Shown piece by piece: positions 57,266 to 64,000 of a DNA stretch of 64,000 nt. The notes below the pieces were generated by a model. It did no database searches and was not told the origin of the DNA. It was given only the letters and a program-made list of their open reading frames with translations. Source of the stretch: an uncultured Eubacterium sp. GTDB taxonomy: Bacteria > Bacillota > Clostridia > Peptostreptococcales > Anaerovoracaceae. The position numbers and the translations under genes are program-made. Each line of letters opens with the position of its first letter. Within the stretch, counting starts at the first letter, position 1. The stretch spans positions 1 through 64,000 of the forward strand of contig CAMNSS010000008.1 of assembly GCA_946555345.1 (NCBI GenBank), written 5' to 3'.

Positions 57266-58174
57266 ATGAACGGTAAAGCGCCGCATATCGTGCAGTATCA
57301 AGGTTCAAAAAGAAAACTTGCACCGCAAATATTACAATATATGCCTGAAAAATTTAACAGGTTAATAGAACCGTTTTCTGGCATGGCGGCTATTTCAATC
57401 GCTACTGCAATGGAACACAGGGCAGATTCTTATGTCATTAACGATTTGAATAAAGCACTTGTTGAAATATTGAAAGAAGCCATAGAAAATCCTTCACAAC
57501 TTGCAGCAGATTATAGAAGGATATGGGACGAACAGTTTTTATATGGTGATAATCATGCAGAACATTTCTATGTTGTTCGCGATAGATTTAATAATGGACA
57601 GGAGACTCCTGCTAATCTGCTGTATCTAATTGCAAGATGTGTAAAAGGTGCTGTTCGGTATGGGGGAAACGGTAAATTTAATCAATCCCCTGATAAGCGC
57701 AGGCACGGAACTAATCCTGATACTTTAGAACAAAATATTTATGTTATTTCAAATCTGCTGAAAGGGAAAACAAGCTATTTTGCGCTTGACTATCATGATG
57801 TTTTTGAAATGGCGCATCCCGGAGATTTAGTTTATATGGACCCCCCATATCAAGGCGTTACAAATGTTAGGGACAATCGGTATTTTTCTGGGGTTCCTTT
57901 CGATGAATTTGCAGAAGCAATCAAAGTATTGAACAATAAACAGGTGGATTATCTTATAAGCTATGACGGCGTTTGCGGCGGCAAAGAGTACGGTGAGGAT
58001 TTGCCCGAAAGCTTAGGATGCAAAAAAGTAATGCTAAATGCAGGACTTTCCAGCCAGGCATTGCTTTTAGGCAAAAAATCTACCACTTTTGAAGCATTAT
58101 ATATAAGTGAATCGCTTATCCCTTTATCCCATACGATTCCTAAACAACTATCTTTTATGGAGGAAATGGCATGA
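57266..58174 (+). CDS. D12-class DNA adenine methyltransferase (Dam-like)
   Basis: Protein of 302 residues of the alpha-class (MboIIA/D12) N6-adenine methyltransferases. YQGSKRKLAP opens it, the AdoMet motif is EPFSGMAAIS (35-44) and the catalytic motif is DPPY (192-195). GC content is lower than in the flanking genes. The downstream HNH gene overlaps by 4 bp, so this is probably the protective half of a type II R-M pair rather than a housekeeping Dam. A leader frame overlaps its start. Confidence 0.9.
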   Translation: MNGKAPHIVQYQGSKRKLAPQILQYMPEKFNRLIEPFSGMAAISIATAMEHRADSYVINDLNKALVEILKEAIENPSQLAADYRRIWDEQFLYGDNHAEHFYVVRDRFNNGQETPANLLYLIARCVKGAVRYGGNGKFNQSPDKRRHGTNPDTLEQNIYVISNLLKGKTSYFALDYHDVFEMAHPGDLVYMDPPYQGVTNVRDNRYFSGVPFDEFAEAIKVLNNKQVDYLISYDGVCGGKEYGEDLPESLGCKKVMLNAGLSSQALLLGKKSTTFEALYISESLIPLSHTIPKQLSFMEEMA

Positions 58175-58881
58175 GCGACTATCCAAAAGAATTTCTTGAC
58201 CTACTTGAATCTGTTACCGCAAAACGTCCACGGATTGTTATACAACACATACTCGAACATGGTTTTATAACATCTGAAGAACTAAAAGATACATATGGTT
58301 ATAATCATCCTCCGCGTGCTATTAGAGACGTTCGGGAGTATGGAATACCACTTGTAACATATCGAGTAACCGGAACTGACGGCAGGAGCATTGCAGCGTA
58401 CAAGTTTGGCAATCCAACAGATATTAAAAATAATCTTTCAAAAGCGGCAGGTCGTACTGTACTTTCAAAAGCACTTAAGCGGGCGTTAATTGAAAAGTAC
58501 GGTTCAAAATGCTTTGTCTACCTTGAGACAATGGATGAATCGGTATTACAAGTAGACCATCGTATCCCATACGAAATAGGCGGCGAACATGACGAAAAGG
58601 ACATTGACTATTATATGCTGTTAAGCCCGTCTGCAAACCGTGCAAAATCGTGGACATGTGAGCATTGCGACAACTGGGAAAGAAAGGACAGTAGTTTTTG
58701 TTTACGTTGTTTTTGGGCACATCCCGAAAACTATGACCACATTGCAGGAAAATACGAAAGGATAATTTCACTAGTCTTTACAGGAGATGAAATTGAAGAT
58801 TATTATAAGCTTATTGAACTATCCGGCAAGGAAAAAGCACAGGAAGTCATCAAGCAGATAATTCATAAGCATCTAAAATAA
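58171..58881 (+). CDS. HNH restriction endonuclease with N-terminal winged helix
   Basis: Protein of 236 residues. Residues ~18-85 resemble a winged helix with a small beta wing (ILEHGFITSEELKDTYGYNH..IRDVREYGIP). The HNH core has DH at 129-130, N156 and a zinc ribbon CEHC (163-166) / CLRC (177-180). The last ~50 residues are helical. As the partner of an adenine methyltransferase it is probably the restriction enzyme, and the N-terminal domain likely reads the target. Site unknown. Confidence 0.85.
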   Translation: MSDYPKEFLDLLESVTAKRPRIVIQHILEHGFITSEELKDTYGYNHPPRAIRDVREYGIPLVTYRVTGTDGRSIAAYKFGNPTDIKNNLSKAAGRTVLSKALKRALIEKYGSKCFVYLETMDESVLQVDHRIPYEIGGEHDEKDIDYYMLLSPSANRAKSWTCEHCDNWERKDSSFCLRCFWAHPENYDHIAGKYERIISLVFTGDEIEDYYKLIELSGKEKAQEVIKQIIHKHLK

Positions 58882-58937
58882 TTCGTTTTAAGTATCGGCG
58901 TGTAAATTTAAGCGGCAAACAAGCGAAAAATGAGTAA

Positions 58938-58974
58938 GAAAAACGCCCGCACCGCAAAAGCGGAGCGGGCGTTT
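58938..58974 (-). terminator. Terminator of the DUF3048 transcript
   Basis: AACGCCCGC pairs with GCGGGCGTT around a CCGC-AAAA-GCGG core, with five Ts following on the minus strand. Confidence 0.8.
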
Positions 58975-59059
58975 CGCCACAACCACCCTAAAAAACAACA
59001 GAGCTTCCCGCCAGCCAATTTTCAATCCACTGGCAAAAAACTCTGTTTCTATCGCATTC

Positions 59060-59152
59060 TTATATGCATCCGCAACTACAGCCATAACCATACCCGCAAC
59101 CGCAACCACGGCCATAACCATAATCATGCCCAATCAATGACCATGCCCGCAA
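59060..59152 (-). other. Gly/Tyr/Cys-rich frame directly after the DUF3048 stop
   Basis: In the same frame as the DUF3048 gene and immediately after its TGA, 30 codons stay open to a TAA at 59060. The last 21 codons are almost only Gly, Tyr, Cys and Arg, with five cysteines in GC, GC, GC, SC, GC order. There is no ATG or clear ribosome site; only TTG starts are available. It may be a stop-readthrough tail, a tiny peptide gene or chance low-complexity DNA. Confidence 0.3.
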
Positions 59153-60202
59153 TCAATTATAGGTAAACGTACAATTCTGGTCTATCACCTCTACCCACGA
59201 CTGCCCCGGCGACAGCCTGAATTCATTGCCTTTTTCATCCGTAAAAATAGTTCTCGAATCGAGGTTATCCCTCGACCAGCGCCCTTTGACAGCCACGCCG
59301 TTTGTCAGAAGAACCGCATCCCCGCCTGCGCACAGATCCATCTGCAATCTGCCATAGCTATCGATCTGGCGGCTCTGCACTTTCTGTACCAAAATATTGT
59401 CAACGGTAATCGGCTCGCCCGTTTCATGGTCTACATAGCTTTTCCCGCCGTTGATCGTCCTGGTATATTTCCCGGAAGCAGAATCATAAGCAAACTCGCA
59501 CTTGCTGCTGGAATAATGGAATGCAATCTTTGCCGCACTCTCGCCTTCATTTGCCTGGCCGCCGCCAAGAAAACGGAACGGCTTTATATCCTTCGGTTCA
59601 TCCCACCAGCCTTTCTCATCTATTTCTGCCTTCACTTCGTCCCATTTGATATACGAATTATGCGGCGCGCTCTTATCGCTCACCCGGTAAAAAGTGCAAT
59701 CGCTGTTCATCGCATTTATGTACGGGACGACGTCGGACAGCAGGTACTCTTTTGCCTGCGGGCTCCAGCCATGCGCCAGGAATACCGCCTGGTACTCCCG
59801 CGTAAGATCCACGAAATATGGCCGAGTACTTCTCACCGGTCCAAACGCTTCCGGAAATTCACCGTAATATACCGCCTGCAGCCTGGTTTGATTGCCCTCC
59901 ACAGGAAATTCATAAACCAGATCCGCTTTTGACAGCCACGACTGCGGCACGGCATCCCCTACATTATCGATCGAAACCACCAGCGGCCTCGCCGCCAGTT
60001 CCTCCGCACAAACCTGCCCCGTCAGCGGATTCACCACTTCCTTCTTCGCCACAAGATCAGGCAACCCGCCGATCAAGCTTCCGCCCATCATGTATATCCC
60101 TATGCCGCCGATCACGGCAATGATAGCGACAACTACAATCCCGATCAAAAGCCCGTCCTTCGATTTCTTCTTCCTTTTTTTCGCAGATTTTGCTCTTGCC
60201 AT
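59153..60202 (-). CDS. DUF3048 (YerB-like) membrane-anchored protein
   Basis: Protein of 349 residues. A Lys/Arg-rich start (residues 1-16) and one membrane helix (~18-42) leave the rest outside the cell. The DUF3048 domain follows with PVVVSIDN-type, ADLVYEFPVEGNQTRLQAVY and GPVRSTRPYF motifs, then a C-terminal domain with WYRD-type features (SRQIDSYGRLQMDL, GRWSRDNLDSRTIF). YerB of Bacillus is a lipoprotein linked to germination; here the anchor is a helix instead. GGGAAAG precedes the ATG. Divergent from the TSCPD gene. Confidence 0.9.
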   Translation of the reverse strand: MARAKSAKKRKKKSKDGLLIGIVVVAIIAVIGGIGIYMMGGSLIGGLPDLVAKKEVVNPLTGQVCAEELAARPLVVSIDNVGDAVPQSWLSKADLVYEFPVEGNQTRLQAVYYGEFPEAFGPVRSTRPYFVDLTREYQAVFLAHGWSPQAKEYLLSDVVPYINAMNSDCTFYRVSDKSAPHNSYIKWDEVKAEIDEKGWWDEPKDIKPFRFLGGGQANEGESAAKIAFHYSSSKCEFAYDSASGKYTRTINGGKSYVDHETGEPITVDNILVQKVQSRQIDSYGRLQMDLCAGGDAVLLTNGVAVKGRWSRDNLDSRTIFTDEKGNEFRLSPGQSWVEVIDQNCTFTYN

Positions 60203-60270
60203 ACTTCTACTTTCCCTTTCAGTCTTTATTTGCTATACTATATTGTAACACAAAAGGAGGTTTTCGTACA

Positions 60271-60531
60271 ATGAAACATAACTTTTCTCCAAGAGGCGTA
60301 TGCTCTACGCAGATTGAATTTGAGCTGGACGGCAACACCGTAAGGAATATCCGTTTCCAAGGCGGATGCAACGGAAACTTAAAGGCAATCGCCGCACTGG
60401 CCGACGGCATGACCGTCCAACAGATCAAGGATAAGATTCTGGGCATTAAATGCGGGTTCAAATCCACCTCCTGCTCAGATCAGCTAGCGCAAGCGCTGAT
60501 CAGCGCATTAGAAAAAGAAAAAACACGATAG
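60271..60531 (+). CDS. TSCPD-domain protein (TIGR03905-like)
   Basis: Protein of 86 residues. The TSCPD fold is recognisable by FSPRGVCSTQIEFELDG, GGCNGNLKAI and GIKCGFKSTSCSDQLAQAL, with cysteines at the positions typical of the domain. TSCPD domains also occur at the C-terminus of vitamin-B12-dependent ribonucleotide reductases. The stand-alone form has unknown function, possibly metal or nucleotide binding. AAGGAGG precedes the ATG at 60271; earlier in-frame starts at 60190 have none. The next gene starts 23 bp after its stop. Confidence 0.88.
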   Translation: MKHNFSPRGVCSTQIEFELDGNTVRNIRFQGGCNGNLKAIAALADGMTVQQIKDKILGIKCGFKSTSCSDQLAQALISALEKEKTR

Positions 60532-60554
60532 CGCAAACAGGAGGTTTCAGGGGA

Positions 60555-61727
60555 ATGGGAAAATTTTTAATTAGGGCATTGATAAAGGATTACGAGAATA
60601 CTTCCGATCCAAAGGTCAGGGAACAATACGGCAAGCTGGCAGGCATCGTCGGCATCATTTCCAATCTGCTTCTTTGCATCATGAAGATCGCCGTCGGCCT
60701 AGTTGCCAAAAGCATCGCCATCATCGCAGACGGAATCAACAACCTGGCGGATGCATCCTCCTCCATCATTACGCTGGCTGGCTTTAAGCTGGCGTCAATG
60801 CCGGAGGACGAGAACCACCCATACGGACACGCCCGCATCGAATACTTGAGCGGCCTGTTCGTCTCGATCGTCATCATCATCATCGGCGTGCAGCTATTTC
60901 GGTCGTCCATCGGCAAAATCCTGCACCCAGACCCGGTACAGTCCAATACAGCCACCATCTTAATCCTAATCGCCGCCATCCTGGTGAAGCTGTGGCAGTC
61001 TTTTTTTAATGTCCACATCGGCAAGAAAATCAAGTCCGTGACCTTAATGGCCACCGCCGCAGACAGCAGAAACGATGTCATTGCAACATCTGCTGTACTC
61101 GTGAGCATCCTCGTTAGCCATTTTACGGGGCTGCAAATTGACGGGTACATGGGATGCCTGGTCGCCCTGTTCATCATCTGGTCCGGCATAAAGCTCGTGC
61201 GGGAGACCATCAGCCCGCTTCTGGGAGAAGCGCCGGATCAGGAGATGGTAACCGCAATCAAGGAAATTATGCAGCGCGAGCCGGGCATTTTAGGCGTCCA
61301 CGACCTCATGGTACACAACTACGGGCCGGGGAAAATCTTCGCCTCCATTCACATTGAAGTAGATGCGGATGGGGATTTGATGAAGAGCCATGACATGATC
61401 GACAACATCGAACGCATCGTGAAAGAAAGCCTTCACATCCAGTTCGTCGCCCACATGGACCCAATCCGCACGAGCGACCCGCTGATCATGAAAATGCGCG
61501 CCGTGATTGCAGATGCGCTATTGCCGCTGGATGGCGTAGAGGACATCCATGATTTCAGAATCGTGACCGGCCCGACCCATACAAACATCATATTCGACGT
61601 TGTGCTGTCAACGGACTGCAAAATGCGGGAGGACGAGATCACCGCAGCCGCCGCGAAGGCCGCACAAGCAATCGACGAAAGTTACTATGTCGTCATCACC
61701 TTCGACAAAGCGTATACCTATTTATAA
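60555..61727 (+). CDS. Cation diffusion facilitator (zinc/iron/manganese efflux)
   Basis: Protein of 390 residues. Six membrane helices span ~25-215 with metal-binding residues in DGINNLADASSS and HPYGHARIEY. A cytoplasmic ferredoxin-like regulatory domain follows (~220-310; GVHDLMVHNYGPGKIFASIHIEVD) and a ~75-residue extra C-terminal segment that is longer than in the shortest members. Family members export divalent metals in exchange for H+. AGGAGG followed by GGGGA precedes the ATG at 60555. Probably cotranscribed with the TSCPD gene. Confidence 0.93.
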   Translation: MGKFLIRALIKDYENTSDPKVREQYGKLAGIVGIISNLLLCIMKIAVGLVAKSIAIIADGINNLADASSSIITLAGFKLASMPEDENHPYGHARIEYLSGLFVSIVIIIIGVQLFRSSIGKILHPDPVQSNTATILILIAAILVKLWQSFFNVHIGKKIKSVTLMATAADSRNDVIATSAVLVSILVSHFTGLQIDGYMGCLVALFIIWSGIKLVRETISPLLGEAPDQEMVTAIKEIMQREPGILGVHDLMVHNYGPGKIFASIHIEVDADGDLMKSHDMIDNIERIVKESLHIQFVAHMDPIRTSDPLIMKMRAVIADALLPLDGVEDIHDFRIVTGPTHTNIIFDVVLSTDCKMREDEITAAAAKAAQAIDESYYVVITFDKAYTYL

Positions 61728-61976
61728 GGATTAATGGAGCTGTTGGCAAACACTTTTTAAATAAAATTGCCTGCCATATTTACCTTCCATATATTTCCTT
61801 GCTATTTTAAGAAGAACCTATCTATTATTACAAGTTATTGACTGATGTCCCTATAAGGCAGTTTGCCAACATCCCCATCGGCAAACGCCTTGATTGGCAA
61901 GCGTCTTTAGGCACATCCTGGCAAGAACCATGCGTGCGTTTTGATGCGTATCTTTACCTGCGCCAGAAGCGCCTTT

Positions 61977-62813
61977 TTAAGCGTCTTGATAAGCGTTCCG
62001 CAGCAGTTCGATTTCCCTGGCGTATCCATCCAGCTCATTCGGGGTTTCCAAAATGCATGGAAGCCCTTTTAATTTCGGGTGGTTGATCACATTTATGATC
62101 GTCTCCGCCCCCAGATGCCCTTCCCCGATCTTCGCATGGCGGTCTTTGTGAGAGCCTGCCGGATTGAGGCTGTCGTTGATATGCAAAGCGTGCAGCTTCT
62201 GTAATCCTATGACGCTGTCGAACTGCGCTAAAACACCGTCCAGGTCATTGATGATATCATATCCTGCATCGCTGACATGACAAGTATCGAGGCACACGCC
62301 AATCTTATCCTGATGATGAACGCCATCGATGATCGCTGCGAGTTCTTCAAACCTGCCGCCGATTTCACTGCCCTTGCCCGCCATCGTTTCCAGCAGGATG
62401 ATTGTCTGCTGCTCCGGCCTGATAATGCGGTTCAGAAGCTCCGTAATCAAAGCGATTCCCTGCTCCGGACCCTGCCCCACATGGCTTCCCGGATGAAAGT
62501 TATAATAATTTCCCGGGATATATTCCATCCGCTTCATGTCGTCTTCCATAGCAAAAAAGGCAAAATCCCGCACCTTTTCCGTCGCCGAACATGGATTCAG
62601 GGTATACGGCGCATGTGCGACCAGCTTGCCAAATCTATTTTCCCCAGCAAATGTTAAAAACCGCTTCACATCTTCCGGGTCGATCGCCTTCGCGCCGCCG
62701 CCCCGCGGATTGCGGGTAAAGAACTGGAATGTATTCGCACCGATGCGGACGGCTTCTTTTCCCATATGTTCAAATCCTTTTACGGATGATAGATGACAAC
62801 CAATGTAAAGCAT
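61977..62813 (-). CDS. nfo: Endonuclease IV (AP endonuclease)
   Basis: Protein of 278 residues, the usual length. The TIM-barrel begins [18 protein letters not shown]. Zinc ligands are in [40 protein letters not shown] and [10 protein letters not shown]. It cuts DNA 5' to abasic sites in base-excision repair. The ATG at 62813 has AAAGGAG five to six bases upstream. It lies 2 bp after the YibE/F gene and is probably its operon partner. The gap 61728-61976 shows no gene. Confidence 0.96.
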   Translation of the reverse strand: MLYIGCHLSSVKGFEHMGKEAVRIGANTFQFFTRNPRGGGAKAIDPEDVKRFLTFAGENRFGKLVAHAPYTLNPCSATEKVRDFAFFAMEDDMKRMEYIPGNYYNFHPGSHVGQGPEQGIALITELLNRIIRPEQQTIILLETMAGKGSEIGGRFEELAAIIDGVHHQDKIGVCLDTCHVSDAGYDIINDLDGVLAQFDSVIGLQKLHALHINDSLNPAGSHKDRHAKIGEGHLGAETIINVINHPKLKGLPCILETPNELDGYAREIELLRNAYQDA

Positions 62814-62815
62814 GG

Positions 62816-64000
62816 CTACTCCTTTCGTTTCTTCAAATACAAACCACCGCAGACGCACACCGTGCACGGAATCGTCAGCAAAATTGCCAGGCTTCCAATT
62901 AAAGCCTGTAAAAATTCGACCACGATAACCTCCCGGTTTACAAGGTCCATCGCCGAAGTCGAAAAGGTCAAGAGGATCATGATGCTGGAAAGGGAGCTTC
63001 CGATATAAGCCAGCACCAAAGTGTTCGCCATCGTCCCCATGATATCCCGCCCAATGCTCATGCCGCTTTTATAAAGCTGGCGGAAGGAAAGATCAGGAAC
63101 GTGTTCACTCAGTTCAAACAAGGAAGATGAAATATCCATGGCGATATCCATGATCGCCCCCAGTGCGCCGATGACGACCGCAGCGAAGATGATTGCAGTC
63201 AGGTCCATCGGTTTATCAGGATTCAGCATCGTCAAATAATACGAATGCTCGTCGATAAATCCCGTAAGCTCCATCACGCCGCTCATAATGTACGTACCGG
63301 CCGCCGCGATCAGCGACCCCGCCGCACAGCCGATAATCGTCGCCAGCGTCTTCCTGCTCATACCGTTGATCAATGCCAGCGTCATGACGATGGTAAACAA
63401 ACTGGTAACCGCAGCCAGCAAATAAGCGTTAAAGCCTGCCATCACCGCTGGCACGAAGACGAAAAACACGAAGGAAAACGTAAAAACCAAGGAAATCAGC
63501 GTATTGACGCCTTTCCACCTGCCGATCAGCAACACCAGCAGCATGAACACCGCCGCCAAAACAATGACCTTGTCAAACCGATAATAATCGCTGAACTGCC
63601 AGGTATTTTCCATTCCGGCATCCGCAGAGCGGAGCAAAAGGATTTTATCGCCAGGCGTTACGCGCTTAACATACTCGCTTCCAGCGTACATCCCATCAAT
63701 CAGTTGCTGCGCCTCCACCTCATCGCCCTTGTGCGTCCCGTTTAAAATCCTGCATTTAAAATCTACGATCGTGCTTTCGTAAATGGCCTCGCCTCCCAGG
63801 TTCGTCTCATCGCTGGACTCATTCATCACCTTTATGACCTCTCCTCTGGCGGTATCATCCGCCGTATCGCTAAAAAACGATAACTCTTTCGTTACCACCC
63901 GGTTTCCCGCCAATATAAAAGTAATGGAAAAGAACACGGTAAGCACCCATACGATTGCTTTTTTTACGTCAAACGCATTCCTCCTGCCAAGCGCGCTCTC
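62816..64000 (-). CDS. YibE/F-family membrane protein (5' end cut by window)
   Basis: The frame is open through the right edge of the window, so the N-terminus is missing; a GTG at 63946 is an internal codon rather than a proven start. The visible part has ~394 residues. One membrane helix precedes a ~110-residue extracytoplasmic beta domain ([33 protein letters not shown]). About seven further helices follow, with the conserved [19 protein letters not shown] and [16 protein letters not shown] segments of YibE/F proteins. Function is not established. Confidence 0.88.
   Translation of the reverse strand, partial: ESALGRRNAFDVKKAIVWVLTVFFSITFILAGNRVVTKELSFFSDTADDTARGEVIKVMNESSDETNLGGEAIYESTIVDFKCRILNGTHKGDEVEAQQLIDGMYAGSEYVKRVTPGDKILLLRSADAGMENTWQFSDYYRFDKVIVLAAVFMLLVLLIGRWKGVNTLISLVFTFSFVFFVFVPAVMAGFNAYLLAAVTSLFTIVMTLALINGMSRKTLATIIGCAAGSLIAAAGTYIMSGVMELTGFIDEHSYYLTMLNPDKPMDLTAIIFAAVVIGALGAIMDIAMDISSSLFELSEHVPDLSFRQLYKSGMSIGRDIMGTMANTLVLAYIGSSLSSIMILLTFSTSAMDLVNREVIVVEFLQALIGSLAILLTIPCTVCVCGGLYLKKRKE

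Noticed and set aside
57266-58174. Housekeeping Dam methyltransferase
   Set aside because: The immediate 4-bp overlap with an HNH nuclease gene and lower GC favour an R-M pair.

Overview
The window looks like chromosome of an anaerobic Gram-positive bacterium of the class Clostridia. The evidence is an [FeFe]-hydrogenase operon of the electron-bifurcating HydABC type, a butyryl-CoA:acetate CoA-transferase, PadR/DUF2812 and AgrC/LytTR-type regulation, strong AGGAGG ribosome sites, and conjugative-element genes typical of gut Clostridia. No 16S gene or other taxonomic marker is present, so the genus is not determined. No complete rRNA or tRNA gene was seen.

Layout. Bases 1-6720 are the right end of an integrated element: a MobA/MobL relaxase cut by the window edge, a type II restriction-modification (R-M) system (beta-class methyltransferase, XRE controller, HNH nuclease), a TnpV-like protein, and a pentapeptide-repeat protein lying between two 80-bp direct repeats. 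The element ends at a tRNA 3'-end fragment (6691-6718) followed by what looks like that tRNA's own terminator. After about 1 kb of AT-rich DNA comes a complete type I-C CRISPR-Cas locus. Its array (7723-10269) is read leftwards and its leader lies at 10270-10528. The cas3-cas5c-cas8c-cas7-cas4-cas1-cas2 operon (18442 down to 10529) is read towards the array.

Bases 18.8-31 kb carry mostly leftward regulatory and envelope genes: PadR with a DUF2812 membrane protein, a 2-hydroxyacid dehydrogenase, a histidine kinase with a REC-DUF2294 regulator, a lipoprotein carboxylesterase, a candidate structured RNA and a YdbS/YdbT pair. A second R-M island with two 5-methylcytosine methyltransferases follows (31.2-34.7 kb).

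Next are the CoA-transferase (35.3 kb), an AgrC/AgrA-like two-component system divergent from a 1819-residue secreted lectin/PI-PLC/MBG-repeat protein (39.7-45.2 kb), an NhaC-type antiporter, hydABC (47.6-51.6 kb), and an FHA-RodA fusion with a penicillin-binding protein (53.1-56.8 kb). A third R-M island (57.3-58.9 kb) precedes DUF3048, TSCPD, cation-efflux, endonuclease IV and YibE/F genes.

How it fits together. Three R-M systems and a CRISPR system within 59 kb make this a defence-rich region beside a mobile-element insertion site. The CoA-transferase and bifurcating hydrogenase fit fermentation to butyrate and H2. The most unusual items are the REC-DUF2294 regulator, the FHA-RodA/PBP pair, the very large modular surface enzyme, the 143-nt promoter-to-terminator RNA near 28.7 kb, and a Gly/Tyr/Cys-rich reading frame just past the DUF3048 stop codon.
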